Positions 8,672 through 17,088 are shown, counted from the stretch's first letter. The stretch is 18,991 nucleotides of DNA from Chloroflexota bacterium (GCA_012800995.1 JAAZIH010000140.1:1-18991); one strand, 5' to 3'. Notes: generated by a model not told the origin, from the letters alone. Numbers and translations: made by a program.

Positions 8672-8700
8672 CTGATGGACAGCGCTTTTCCCATTATAAT
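8672..8700 (+). promoter_or_regulatory. Probable promoter for the zinc-ribbon/upp operon
   Basis: TATAAT at 8695-8700 lies 17 nt after a weak -35 (CTGATG, 8672-8677). The -10 region reads ATTATAAT on both strands, so it may also serve the divergent nuclease gene, for which I find no good -35. Confidence 0.5.
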
Positions 8701-8718
8701 AATGTAAGAACAACACAC

Positions 8719-8723
8719 GGAGG
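8719..8723 (+). promoter_or_regulatory. Ribosome binding site supporting a TTG start
   Basis: GGAGG is placed 6 nt before the TTG at 8730. No in-frame ATG lies nearby, so TTG is taken as the start codon. Confidence 0.8.
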
Positions 8724-8729
8724 TTCGTA

Positions 8730-10016
8730 TTGCAGGTCCCAAAGTATTATTTTCCGGGCTTCGAACAGGTACCATCTGAGCTTGATGGCGTGATGGTTTT
8801 CGCACCAATCCCTGAAAAAGACGAAGATGAAGTCCGTTCATATGCTTGCCCACAATGTGGCGGGCATTTGAAATTTGATGTCAATTCTGCAGGTATGGCT
8901 TGTATTTACTGTGGCTACACTGCCCCAGTCGCCACAAAGCAGGTTGGCAAAAGCGCCCAAAGCTTTGAGTTTACCCTTGAAAATGTCCAAGCCGCCGAAC
9001 AGGAATGGGAAACAGACCGCCAGCTTTTGCACTGCAATAATTGTGGCGCGGAACTGAGTTATCCCAAAGGTGCTGTGGCAGCCACTTGTCCTTATTGTGG
9101 TTCGAACAAAGTAAATCTTAGCTTGCCCAAAACCAAATCTTTACGCCCACAGGTTCTCTTACCCTTCTCCGCTACACCCGAGGCACTCAAACCACGCATT
9201 CAGGAATGGTTGAGCCAAGGCTGGATGCACCCCAAAACATTAAAAGATGCCGCCCAAATTGACAAGCTATCGCCCATCTATCTACCCTACTGGACTTTTA
9301 GCACGGCAATTGACGCAAGCTGGGAAGCGGAGGTGGGCCATTACGAGACCGAAACCTACTATGATTCCTCCAGCAAGTCATATAAAACGCGTCAGGTTTT
9401 GCGTTGGCGCTGGGAGAGTGGCGCGATTAGCCACCAATTCTCCGATATCACCATCAACGGTGTAAATCCTCAGCGCATCAACCATGCTATGCTCTCCGCG
9501 ATTGAACCGTTTAATCTGAGCGGATTAGTGCTCTTTTCGCCCGATTACCTGGTTGGGATGAATGTGCAAGCCTATGAAACGCCACTTAAAGAGGCATGGG
9601 AGTATGCCAAACAAGAAATTCGAACTGCGACAAACAGACTTTGTGAGAGAGATACCGGAAGCAGCCATGTGCGAAACATGAGCATTGATATGAGCTACGA
9701 TGATGAGCAGTGGCGTTACTTGCTTTTACCTGTTTATCTGTCTGGCTACAGTTACGGAGCCAACTATTACAACTTCATGCTCAACGGTCAAACTGGTAAA
9801 TTGGCAGGTGTCAAACCAGTAGACTGGAAGAAAGTGCGCACGGTCACCTGGCTTGTTGCCCTCATCCCCTTGCTTATCGCCCTTATCAGCCTGATTATCT
9901 CGAAAATAAGTGGCAGTGGAGCCTTGCCGGTCTTTAGCGGATTGATAGTTGTTCTTGGAATTGTTATATCCATAGCGCTTTATGTTCAAGCGAAAAACGC
10001 GGAGAAGATTACATGA
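8730..10016 (+). CDS. Double zinc-ribbon membrane protein
   Basis: The 428-residue protein begins at a TTG codon. Two zinc ribbons are plain: Cys40/Cys43 with Cys58/Cys61 (ACPQCGGH and ACIYCGY), and Cys102/Cys105 with Cys120/Cys123 (HCNNCGA and TCPYCGS). A conserved-looking middle part of about 240 residues follows (LSPIYLPYWTFSTAIDASWEAE, LLPVYLSGYSYGANYYNFMLNGQTG). Two membrane segments close the chain at about 370-391 and 398-421. The ribbons should face the cytosol. Similar proteins in databases often carry a PriA/helicase name because of the ribbons, but there is no helicase domain here. The next gene encodes a shorter relative and overlaps by ATGA. I cannot assign a reaction. Roles in membrane quality control or trafficking of a protein partner are only guesses. 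Confidence 0.85.
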   Translation: MQVPKYYFPGFEQVPSELDGVMVFAPIPEKDEDEVRSYACPQCGGHLKFDVNSAGMACIYCGYTAPVATKQVGKSAQSFEFTLENVQAAEQEWETDRQLLHCNNCGAELSYPKGAVAATCPYCGSNKVNLSLPKTKSLRPQVLLPFSATPEALKPRIQEWLSQGWMHPKTLKDAAQIDKLSPIYLPYWTFSTAIDASWEAEVGHYETETYYDSSSKSYKTRQVLRWRWESGAISHQFSDITINGVNPQRINHAMLSAIEPFNLSGLVLFSPDYLVGMNVQAYETPLKEAWEYAKQEIRTATNRLCERDTGSSHVRNMSIDMSYDDEQWRYLLLPVYLSGYSYGANYYNFMLNGQTGKLAGVKPVDWKKVRTVTWLVALIPLLIALISLIISKISGSGALPVFSGLIVVLGIVISIALYVQAKNAEKIT

Positions 10017-11059
10017 AAGAACAAGAAACTATTAATCGCCACGAGCCCACCCAAGGCAAATCACATGATTGCCCTGCCTGTCAGCGCGCATTTATAGTGC
10101 CGTCAGGATGGCAAGCTACTCCGTGCCCTCTCTGCCAACAAGCTTTACTACAGGTTTCATCAAACACGATGGATTCAGCCCCAATTGAGCTCATTGTCCC
10201 ACCTGCCTTAGATGCGCAAACCTTAAGTATGCGATTATCCCAGTTCACGAAAGGCAGTGCTTTTCCATACCCAGACTTCAAGGCTGAAAATCTGGGAAAA
10301 CGTTTGGTTTTGGTTTATTGGCCTGTTTGGCTGACTGACGCTGATCTTGACGGTGAATGGGATGCTGTATTTGCTTATGATTACCAGGTTGTATCCTCCC
10401 GCGAGAAAATGGGGAACGCCGGCTGGAGTAGCCAGGACGTGATCAAAACCCGGATAAAAGAAGAGCCTCGCAAGGGTTTCTTGAAACGCCATTATGATAA
10501 CGTGCTCTCACCCGCGCTTCATACACACGAGCAACGGCTTTCTCAGCTTGGCACGGTTGACCTAATGACCGCGCATAGCTGGCAAGCTATTAATACTGCC
10601 CAAAGTCTTGTTCAAAAAGAAACTCTCCACCCACATGAGCTCGAAGATGGGGTTAAAAATCAAATGGCTAATCTCGCAAGCGTGGACTGCCGAAAAGCGT
10701 CTGGGGCACAACATCCCAGGTCATTCACGTTCTATGGTGAATATAAGAACATGAACTGGACGAAAGGAATCGTACCCATGTTCACCACCTACTACGTGGA
10801 CGACAAGGGTACGCGCTACCCTATTGCGATTAATGGACAATCTGGCACGGTCTATGGACACCGAATGGCTTCAACAAAGAAAGCCTGGCTCTTCACCGGC
10901 ATCTTGCTCGCTTTAGCCATCATTTTGACGCTTGTGTTTTATTTCGCTAAAGCTGATTATTTTCTATGCGCATCTGTAGCACTCGTTCTAGCCTTCGCGC
11001 CAATCATCTATGCTGCCATCTGGAATAATAAGGAACGCGTTAAACCGCCCCTGGCTTAA
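10013..11059 (+). CDS. Single zinc-ribbon membrane protein, paralogue of the preceding gene
   Basis: The 348-residue product has one zinc ribbon (Cys20/Cys23 and Cys38/Cys41, DCPAC and PCPLC). It then repeats the plan of its neighbour: YWPVWLTDADLDGEWDAVF parallels YLPYWTFSTAIDASWEAE, and AINGQSGTVYGHR parallels MLNGQTGKLAGVK just before two C-terminal membrane segments (about 293-312 and 318-335). This suggests an old tandem duplication followed by loss or gain of a ribbon. Its ATG shares ATGA with the stop of the first gene, and GGAG stands 8 nt upstream. The two products may work as a heteromer; that is inference. No catalytic motif is recognised. Confidence 0.85.
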   Translation: MKEQETINRHEPTQGKSHDCPACQRAFIVPSGWQATPCPLCQQALLQVSSNTMDSAPIELIVPPALDAQTLSMRLSQFTKGSAFPYPDFKAENLGKRLVLVYWPVWLTDADLDGEWDAVFAYDYQVVSSREKMGNAGWSSQDVIKTRIKEEPRKGFLKRHYDNVLSPALHTHEQRLSQLGTVDLMTAHSWQAINTAQSLVQKETLHPHELEDGVKNQMANLASVDCRKASGAQHPRSFTFYGEYKNMNWTKGIVPMFTTYYVDDKGTRYPIAINGQSGTVYGHRMASTKKAWLFTGILLALAIILTLVFYFAKADYFLCASVALVLAFAPIIYAAIWNNKERVKPPLA

Positions 11060-11068
11060 AGGAATCTT

Positions 11069-11422
11069 ATGCTTGTCTATGTATTCATCTTCTTGTTCTA
11101 CTCCCTGGGCACATACTTAGCCATAACCCGCGATGGTTCGGAGCTTTCCTTATGGTTTTTGGCTTTTGGCTTAGCCCTTGATATCGCGATGCTTTTCTTT
11201 GACTGGATTGGCGCAAAATATGCCCCCCGCTTAGGCGAGGGAGACTTGGCCGCAAAGTTGTTACGCGTATTGTCGTTTTTCTTTTTTGGTTTAGCTTTCT
11301 TTTTGCGCATTCTCCCCAAAATTAAAAGCTTTAAATATATTATTGGAATAGCAATTAGCGTGTGGATAATCTTTTTCGCGCGTTCCTTATCACTCCATTT
11401 TAGAAAAAAGAGGTCTAAATGA
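11069..11422 (+). CDS. Small multi-pass membrane protein
   Basis: The 117-residue product is mostly hydrophobic, with about four membrane segments (roughly 2-18, 27-45, 65-83 and 86-105), a short loop [11 protein letters not shown] between the second and third, and a basic tail HFRKKRSK. I know no family. AAAGGA lies 6 nt before the ATG. The stop overlaps the upp start (ATGA), so it is translated within this operon. It may be a partner of the zinc-ribbon membrane proteins, judged from position only. Confidence 0.75.
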   Translation: MLVYVFIFLFYSLGTYLAITRDGSELSLWFLAFGLALDIAMLFFDWIGAKYAPRLGEGDLAAKLLRVLSFFFFGLAFFLRILPKIKSFKYIIGIAISVWIIFFARSLSLHFRKKRSK

Positions 11423-12042
11423 AATCTGTTTTTCCATCCCCACACCCCTTAGTCGCGACTAAACTCACTCTTTTGCGGGATCTTCGCACTGAACCTAAAA
11501 AGTTCCGTGAATTGGTGCGCGAAATTGCTGCGCTGTTAACTTACGAAGCTACCCTTGACCTTGCCACGCAAGACATCCCCTTGCGAACGCCTTTGGCAGA
11601 AACAACCGGACAAAAACTGCTCGAACGGATTGGGCTGGTGCCCGTGCTACGGGCTGGGCTGGGTATGGTTGAGGGCATTTGGGAGCTTATGCCCAGTGCC
11701 GAAGTTTGGCATATCGGGCTTTATCGTGACGAGCGCACACTAAAGCCGGTCTCTTATTACAACAGACTGCCCATTGAACCTACCGTTTCAGTTTGCCTGA
11801 TCCTGGACCCAATGTTAGCGACCGGTGGTTCCGCGGTCGCTACGGTGGACATTTTAAAACAGTGGGGGGTCAGTAAAATTAAGTATATAGGCATCATCGC
11901 CGCGCCTGAGGGCATCGCGCGACTGCAAGATGCCCATCCGGATGTGCCTATTCACATCGCTGGCATTGACGAACGATTAAACGAGCATGGTTATATCCTC
12001 CCTGGCCTTGGCGACGCGGGAGACAGAATGTTCGGAACATAA
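11419..12042 (+). CDS. upp: Uracil phosphoribosyltransferase
   Basis: This pyrimidine-salvage enzyme converts uracil and PRPP to UMP in the cytosol. The 207-residue length is normal (about 208). The PRPP loop [14 protein letters not shown] spans 126-139, the RAGLGM segment sits at 78-83, and the uracil-binding end motif [17 protein letters not shown] is complete at 191-207. AGAGG stands 5 nt before the ATG, which overlaps the stop of the preceding membrane gene. It is last in the operon, ahead of a long hairpin. Coupling of upp to zinc-ribbon membrane proteins is not a standard arrangement. Confidence 0.97.
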   Translation: MKSVFPSPHPLVATKLTLLRDLRTEPKKFRELVREIAALLTYEATLDLATQDIPLRTPLAETTGQKLLERIGLVPVLRAGLGMVEGIWELMPSAEVWHIGLYRDERTLKPVSYYNRLPIEPTVSVCLILDPMLATGGSAVATVDILKQWGVSKIKYIGIIAAPEGIARLQDAHPDVPIHIAGIDERLNEHGYILPGLGDAGDRMFGT

Positions 12043-12056
12043 GACTTAAGTTGTTT

Positions 12057-12097
12057 ACAAACAAGAAATGACTCTTTAACGAGTCGTTTCTGTTTGT
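12057..12097. terminator. Long hairpin between convergent upp and methyltransferase genes
   Basis: Left arm 12057-12074 (ACAAACAAGAAATGACTC) pairs with right arm 12081-12097 (GAGTCGTTTCTGTTTGT), giving about 17 pairs with one bulged A, one G-T pair and a 6-nt loop. T tracts are weak on both sides, but the T-rich right arm and the position fit a shared terminator. Confidence 0.75.
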
Positions 12098-12108
12098 TAT
12101 GGTTTCGT

Positions 12109-13488
12109 TTACTTCCGTTTCATGAGATACATCGTGCGCTCTGAGCCCGTCACGGGTTTTTCATCCAAAATTGTGTAATATTCAGAAAACGCTTCTTTAA
12201 ATTCCCCAGGGTTGTAGTCCGGAAAAATATCCAAGCGTGAGCTCAAAAGACGCACCACCTGGGAATCCTGTTTAGGAACAAACTCAATAAGAAGATGCTC
12301 ACCCAATTCAGCAAAACTGCGTGCAACTTCCCTTAAAGGCACGTTGTTGGCAATCGCCATATGGTGAATCAAAGCCAATGCCATAATCAAATCAGCCGGC
12401 CCACGCTCTTTGAGTGAATCGCGTTCCTGATTATGCCAGCCAATTGACGGAGATGGATTCGTCAAATCCATTAGCAGTGGCAGCATGAACTTTTCTTTTT
12501 TCGATTTAACGATAGCGTAGTTTTGTTGAACAGCACCTGGATCAATATCAAAAGAAACGGTTGAGATACCCAAATCAGAGGCACAGCGGCTGAATTCGCC
12601 CGTATTGCCACCTAAATCCCATACCGTTTTAGGATTGATTTGCTTAATGAAATCTGCCACCAGGTCCCGTTTTGCCTCAAAAGAACTTTCTGTGTAATTA
12701 TTATCCTGATAATAATCTGCCCACTCAGTCATAATAGTCTTGACCTTAAGCGAGCGCACAACCGTAAGCAGGCTATCAAGCAGGTTATACAATGCTTGTT
12801 TTGACACTTTCCCGGTAAGCTCTTTTTGAGACAGTTTTTGATCGGCGTACTTTTGCTGGCTCTTGGCGTGGATATGAATGTGCGTTGCCAAACCAAAATT
12901 GAGTTTTGTGCTCTTGGGCAGTAATGCCGATGCTAAATCCAGAGGAATACCGTCTATATAGTTACGCATTAAAGCAAGCAAGCGGATATCGGTCTTCGCC
13001 ATCAAAGCCAAAGGCGCAAGAAAATGCTGGCAAAACTGTTTATATGCCACCCATGGTAAACCTTCTTTATATGCTTCAAACGAGAGCGTGTCAATAAAAA
13101 TTGGACGACCCTCGTGAAATTGGATGTTATATGCGCTGGCGTCTTTAAGCACCATGCCGTATTCTAAAGCGCGTCGCGCGATAGAAAGCGTTAGGATTGC
13201 CGCGTCTTTATATTGATTGAAGCACCATTCATAAGGATACGATATAAAATCAAGTTGTAAGGGCTTGATGATTTTATAAGCTTTGTCAGATATGGGCGAA
13301 AGGTCAAGCTCTGCTTCCTGGTGAGGTATCAGGGCATTGGCTTTACTCAGATGCTGGTAAAGGCCGGATGACATCAGCATATCAAAATCTTCTTTATAAG
13401 AATGATTTACCTGCCGATAAAACTCGCCATCCCGCTTGAACATAAACCCGCTTGGGTCACGAAAAGACGCGCTTACTTTTTCTGCCAT
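12109..13488 (-). CDS. Two-domain protein: kinase-like N-terminus and SAM methyltransferase
   Basis: The 459-residue protein has a C-terminal class I methyltransferase domain (about 270-459): motif I VWDLGGNTGEFS at 289-300, an acidic Asp314-x-Asp316 after the next strand, and LALIHHMAIANNVP at 371-384. The first 250 residues hold FKRDGEFYRQV, YPYEWCF (85-90) and GMVLKDASAYNIQF followed by RPIFIDTLSFE. This resembles the catalytic loop (Asp116, Asn121) and metal Asp (Asp133) of aminoglycoside-phosphotransferase-type kinases. Databases often call relatives simply SAM methyltransferase or NoeA-like. GAGG sits 5 nt before the ATG. The small YLDPGAGS membrane protein lies 102 nt upstream and the membrane sulfatase-like gene before that. 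A role in modifying a surface glycan or lipid-linked sugar is inferred. Confidence 0.85.
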   Translation of the reverse strand: MAEKVSASFRDPSGFMFKRDGEFYRQVNHSYKEDFDMLMSSGLYQHLSKANALIPHQEAELDLSPISDKAYKIIKPLQLDFISYPYEWCFNQYKDAAILTLSIARRALEYGMVLKDASAYNIQFHEGRPIFIDTLSFEAYKEGLPWVAYKQFCQHFLAPLALMAKTDIRLLALMRNYIDGIPLDLASALLPKSTKLNFGLATHIHIHAKSQQKYADQKLSQKELTGKVSKQALYNLLDSLLTVVRSLKVKTIMTEWADYYQDNNYTESSFEAKRDLVADFIKQINPKTVWDLGGNTGEFSRCASDLGISTVSFDIDPGAVQQNYAIVKSKKEKFMLPLLMDLTNPSPSIGWHNQERDSLKERGPADLIMALALIHHMAIANNVPLREVARSFAELGEHLLIEFVPKQDSQVVRLLSSRLDIFPDYNPGEFKEAFSEYYTILDEKPVTGSERTMYLMKRK

Positions 13489-13590
13489 TATTTCCTCATT
13501 TCCAATGCTTAAGGCAATCTAATGTCACTGTACCCGACTTCAATACAGCTATGCCTCTCTTTAGAAGCTATTCAAGAAGAAGTAAAACGT

Positions 13591-13830
13591 CTATTTATCT
13601 TTCTGGTCTTCAGTTATGTCGATTACTTCAGAAGATTCGATTTCTGTTGGGTCGAACTCAGCATCAGCACCTTTTTTACCAGTAAAAAAACTCTTGATCT
13701 GTTTCCAAAATACCCGTATAGCAACACCCGCGCCCAACAGAACCCCCAGTATGACTTGAATGATCAAGCTACCTGCCCCTGGATCAAGATATTGCTTTGG
13801 TTTCATTAGAAAAGAAAACAGTTGTGACAT
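13591..13830 (-). CDS. Small single-pass membrane protein with YLDPGAGS motif
   Basis: The 79-residue product has the motif YLDPGAGS at 14-21, then one membrane segment at about 22-41, a basic-aromatic stretch FWKQIKSFFTGKK and an acidic tail. From memory, short proteins with a YLDPGSGS-like motif followed by one or two membrane helices and a W-K-I-x-F end often sit beside sulfatase-like and methyltransferase genes; no function is established that I know of. AGAGG lies 4-5 nt before the ATG. Opposite-strand frames here are longer but lack ribosome sites. The order sulfatase, small protein, methyltransferase on one strand supports a common process. Confidence 0.8.
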   Translation of the reverse strand: MSQLFSFLMKPKQYLDPGAGSLIIQVILGVLLGAGVAIRVFWKQIKSFFTGKKGADAEFDPTEIESSEVIDITEDQKDK

Positions 13831-13908
13831 ATGACCTCTTTAGTTAGTATTTAAGTAGAAAAGACTTCAAAAAACAAGCCTTTGTTATCTTATCGTTATC
13901 AAAGTATT

Positions 13909-13983
13909 ATTTTAGCACAGGGATTTATATTTTGGTGTAAGGACTTAGTCAGATGTATTACAACTGTAACGGAAATAAAACAA
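13909..13983 (-). promoter_or_regulatory. Candidate promoters for the small membrane protein and methyltransferase genes
   Basis: In the 221-nt gene-free stretch, TTGTTT (13983-13978) and TAATAC (13960-13955) are 17 nt apart on the minus strand. A second candidate is an extended -10, TGCTAAAAT, at 13917-13909 with no clear -35. The rest of the stretch is AT-rich, with a repeated TGAAACGC (minus strand) near 13996-14012. I see no gene in it. Confidence 0.4.
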
Positions 13984-14051
13984 AATCCACCGCGTTTCAT
14001 ATTGCGTTTCACGTTTTGTGTATTATTTAGGATTAAACTTACTTGTCCCAT

Positions 14052-16001
14052 CTAATTTTCCTGTGGTTTCGGAACATCAGTCTCGTTAAATTCAAACCCG
14101 TCTTTCTTTAATCGGTCAATCATTAATTGATAAACCGTGTCAATATCAATAATGTCATCTGAACCGCAAACAGATACATAGCCAGGGACGGGACGGATAT
14201 TCCACTCATAAGTTTCAAGATCCAACTCTATATACCTGCCACAATTTTGAACAGCCATCAAATCAAACTGATAAAAAGGCGGATTATTGTATTCATTATC
14301 AATGGTTAATGCTTCTCCATCGCCATCACTATGCTTTAGTCGCACGCTAATAAGAGCTCTGTATTTATCTATAGGCGCGAGCAAAGACTCACCCGCCATC
14401 CATTCCGGGATTTCTGCTCCAAGATAGTCTAATATCGTTGGAGCGATATCGATATTTTGAGTATCTATCAAAATTTCGCCTGTGTAATCTGCCTCTGGAA
14501 TAAGCAAAATCAAGGGTATGGGCTTGTCGGTGACAAATTGCATAGCATGATCAGATCCAATAATAATAAGCGTATCATTTAAAATACCTGCGTTTTCCAG
14601 CTCCGTATAAAGACGTCTGATTGCATCATCAAAATCGAGTATGGCATCCTCATAGAAAGAAATATCCCAGTCAGCTTGTTGGTTAATGTCTAAATCCGCC
14701 GAAAACACTCGATTAAGGGGTTTAAAATCTGGCCCATGCGTGCCCATCCAGTGGATATGAAGAAAAACCGGACGTTCTGTATCCGAGAGAATCTCAGTCG
14801 CCCAGCTTATTTTCTGCTGGTCCTTAAACGCATCCGATGATTCAATTTGCCCTGTCATTTGCTGAAACTGGTTTTGCATTATATTTACCAGGAAGATATG
14901 TTTCAGCCTTGGAATGAGTCGGGTTTGTAATTCATAGAGGAAATATTCGTAATTTGTTGGCAAAGGCAATTTTCTGAAGCCGAAAAGCCGTGTTGTATTT
15001 GCGCCTCGTCCATTCACATAATCGAAAGCTTCTTTAAAATTTAGTTCGATAGCGTCAGCATAGTATTCATAACTATATTGGCCACAATAATATCCTGATT
15101 GTTTCAAGACAGCCGGAAGACTTTGGTAACTATCTTCTCCCCTAAGGATATCCGGTCGATACAAAACCCGAGTCTTTGTTGGGTATTTACCGGTTAGTAT
15201 TGACGTAACTGAGCCGCCTGTGTTGCCGGAGTTTGAAAAATGATTGCCCGCAATTAATGCTCGTGAAGCACCTGATTTTAAGAAAGGTGTTGTGTTTTTT
15301 TCATAGCCATAAACAGACATGTACTTTGTTTCAAGCCCATCCGCGGTGATGAGCACAACGTTCTTTTTATCTTGGACCCCCGATATTTCCAGAGCATTAT
15401 GGGGCTTTTGCATAAGCCCAAGGACAAAGCCGGTTATCACGATAATGACCATCAAGCCCATTACGGTAGCAACAAGCCTCTTGTTTTTTTCTTTTGTTCT
15501 GCGAGAAAGATTCTCAATCAAAGCCTTATGAAGCCTGGCAAAATCAAAAACGAAAAAGCCGGCAAGCAATAAAAAACCCATCGCATAATACAATCGCACG
15601 AAGCGCCTGCTGGTGATAATTCCTATTGACATCGTTATATAAGTCAAGTTATCGACAAACAGCAGAATGGTTGAAGCCATAATGAAAGCTGGGATAATCA
15701 TCATTAATCGGCTACCCCAATGGTTGCTGTCAAATTTTTTATGAACAAGGAAGTAAAGAACTGTCTGTATCAAACAAGCCAGCAAAGTTAACAAAGCAAT
15801 ACTGAAAAGCGGAATGGTCATTTTTTCAATTAGTGTTGTCTGGCTCATTGAAGAAGGCTTTGTAATCATAAAAAGCCATTCAGAACCCACATAAGCAAAA
15901 GTCACAAATAGAATCATCAGCCAGCCAGCTAACAAACGCACAAGATGCTTTGATTTTTCTTTTTGGGCTGGATTCAAGTCAGTTTTGTTCTCTTTCATCA
16001 T
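14052..16001 (-). CDS. Membrane-anchored sulfatase/phosphoglycerol-transferase-like protein
   Basis: The 649-residue protein has five predicted N-terminal membrane segments (about 23-45, 63-85, 99-117, 122-155, 177-198). An extracytoplasmic alkaline-phosphatase-superfamily domain follows, the plan of LtaS and related phosphoglycerol or phosphoethanolamine transferases. Metal and nucleophile positions are visible: LITADGLE with Asp221, SNSGNTGGSVTSILTGKYP with Thr261 as the likely nucleophile, HIHWMGTHGP with His417 and His422, and GSDHAM with Asp484 and His485. A Thr in place of the Cys/Ser of true sulfatases favours phosphotransfer over sulfate release. Three starts are possible: TTG 16004, ATG 16001 and ATG 15998. 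ATG 16001 overlaps the mutY stop by one base (TGATG) and is preferred. No strong ribosome site is seen, so coupling to mutY translation is likely. Substrate unknown. Confidence 0.88.
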   Translation of the reverse strand: MMKENKTDLNPAQKEKSKHLVRLLAGWLMILFVTFAYVGSEWLFMITKPSSMSQTTLIEKMTIPLFSIALLTLLACLIQTVLYFLVHKKFDSNHWGSRLMMIIPAFIMASTILLFVDNLTYITMSIGIITSRRFVRLYYAMGFLLLAGFFVFDFARLHKALIENLSRRTKEKNKRLVATVMGLMVIIVITGFVLGLMQKPHNALEISGVQDKKNVVLITADGLETKYMSVYGYEKNTTPFLKSGASRALIAGNHFSNSGNTGGSVTSILTGKYPTKTRVLYRPDILRGEDSYQSLPAVLKQSGYYCGQYSYEYYADAIELNFKEAFDYVNGRGANTTRLFGFRKLPLPTNYEYFLYELQTRLIPRLKHIFLVNIMQNQFQQMTGQIESSDAFKDQQKISWATEILSDTERPVFLHIHWMGTHGPDFKPLNRVFSADLDINQQADWDISFYEDAILDFDDAIRRLYTELENAGILNDTLIIIGSDHAMQFVTDKPIPLILLIPEADYTGEILIDTQNIDIAPTILDYLGAEIPEWMAGESLLAPIDKYRALISVRLKHSDGDGEALTIDNEYNNPPFYQFDLMAVQNCGRYIELDLETYEWNIRPVPGYVSVCGSDDIIDIDTVYQLMIDRLKKDGFEFNETDVPKPQEN

Positions 16002-17086
16002 CAATATTCAGACTTCTTTCTTATCAATTGTTCGGATATCATCCTATCAACTTTTCCCATTGGGAATTGTGCTAAGTCTTTGGGCTTTACCCATTTATAG
16101 CTTTCACACTCCGGCTCTCCGTGGGGTGTGAGTAACGATTCACCTATTTGTAAACGGGAAAGAAAAGCATGTAAGGTGATTTTATAGTGGGTATAAGCAT
16201 GTTTATAAACACCAAAACCTTCGCCGACATCAATCAAAACGCCCAGCTCTTCCATAATCTCGCGTTTGATGCCATCCTGCAAGCTTGTGTCGCTTTCCTC
16301 TAATTTACCTCCAGGGAATTCCCACATACCTCCCAGCAGATCGCCTTTGGCACGCTGCGTGATAAGCACTTTATCGCCCTCTTGTATCACCGCGGCGGTC
16401 ACAACATAATGAGGTACTTTGAGTTTTTCTTTGCGCTTTGGCAAATTATCTGCTGTACCCTGTTGATTGGCTTGACAAAGCTGAAGCAATGGGCACAATT
16501 CACAAAGGGGTTTGCGAGGCGTGCAAATGGTCGCGCCCAAGTCCATTAGAGCCTGGTTAAAATCACCCGGACGATTCAGCGATAATGTCTCCGCTGCCAG
16601 TTCTTGCAATCGCGCTTCCGTTGCTTTTTCCTCCAATTCTCCATCAATCGCAAACAAGCGCGCATAAACCCGACGAATGTTGCCATCAACCGCTGCTACA
16701 GGCTTATTAAAAGCAATCGACGCAATTGCTGCAGCGGTATAGGGACCGACACCGGGCAGTTTGAGCAAGTTGCTCAATTCGGACGGTACTTTGCCATTAA
16801 AATGCTCGACAATGTACCTGGCGCTACGGTGTAAACTCAAAGCCCGCCGGTAGTAGCCCAATCCTTCCCAGAGCTTCAAAACAGCTTGTTCTTCGGCATT
16901 TGCCAGGGCTTTGACACTTGGCCACGTTTCAATAAAACGCAGGTAATAGGGCAATACTGTATCGACCTGAGTCTGTTGCAACATAAATTCAGATACCAGA
17001 ACATGATAAGGCACGGGATGAGAACGCCAGGGGAGTACCCTGGCGTTTGTGTCGTACCAAGTCAGTAACAGTTTTTGGACAGGCAT
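16001..17086 (-). CDS. mutY: A/G-specific adenine DNA glycosylase
   Basis: The enzyme removes adenine mispaired with 8-oxoguanine. The 361-residue product has the HhH-GPD core (LPGVGPYTAAAIASIAF, 110-126), catalytic Glu33 in SEFMLQQTQ, Asp134 in AAVDGNIRRVYAR, and the iron-sulfur cluster cysteines Cys188, Cys195, Cys198 and Cys204 with the standard C-x6-C-x2-C-x5-C spacing. Residues about 225-350 are the Nudix-like domain that senses 8-oxoG. Its box (GGKLEESDTSLQDGIKREIMEELGV region, 259-283) is one residue longer than the usual form and has Asp266 near the usual Glu, in line with a binding and not hydrolytic role. The gene starts 2 nt after the stop of the small gene upstream and shares one base with the sulfatase-like gene downstream. 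Confidence 0.96.
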   Translation of the reverse strand: MPVQKLLLTWYDTNARVLPWRSHPVPYHVLVSEFMLQQTQVDTVLPYYLRFIETWPSVKALANAEEQAVLKLWEGLGYYRRALSLHRSARYIVEHFNGKVPSELSNLLKLPGVGPYTAAAIASIAFNKPVAAVDGNIRRVYARLFAIDGELEEKATEARLQELAAETLSLNRPGDFNQALMDLGATICTPRKPLCELCPLLQLCQANQQGTADNLPKRKEKLKVPHYVVTAAVIQEGDKVLITQRAKGDLLGGMWEFPGGKLEESDTSLQDGIKREIMEELGVLIDVGEGFGVYKHAYTHYKITLHAFLSRLQIGESLLTPHGEPECESYKWVKPKDLAQFPMGKVDRMISEQLIRKKSEY

Positions 17087-17088
17087 TT

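Noticed and set aside
11098..11445. A minus-strand frame of 115 residues over the small membrane protein gene at 11069-11422.
   Set aside because: The product is a Lys-rich mirror of a hydrophobic gene, has no ribosome site, and is opposite to a tightly coupled operon.
13452..13809. Two plus-strand frames of 77 and 95 residues over the small membrane protein gene.
   Set aside because: They overlap each other and the minus-strand gene, lack ribosome sites, and their products have no plausible domain. The minus-strand frame has a ribosome site and a clear motif.
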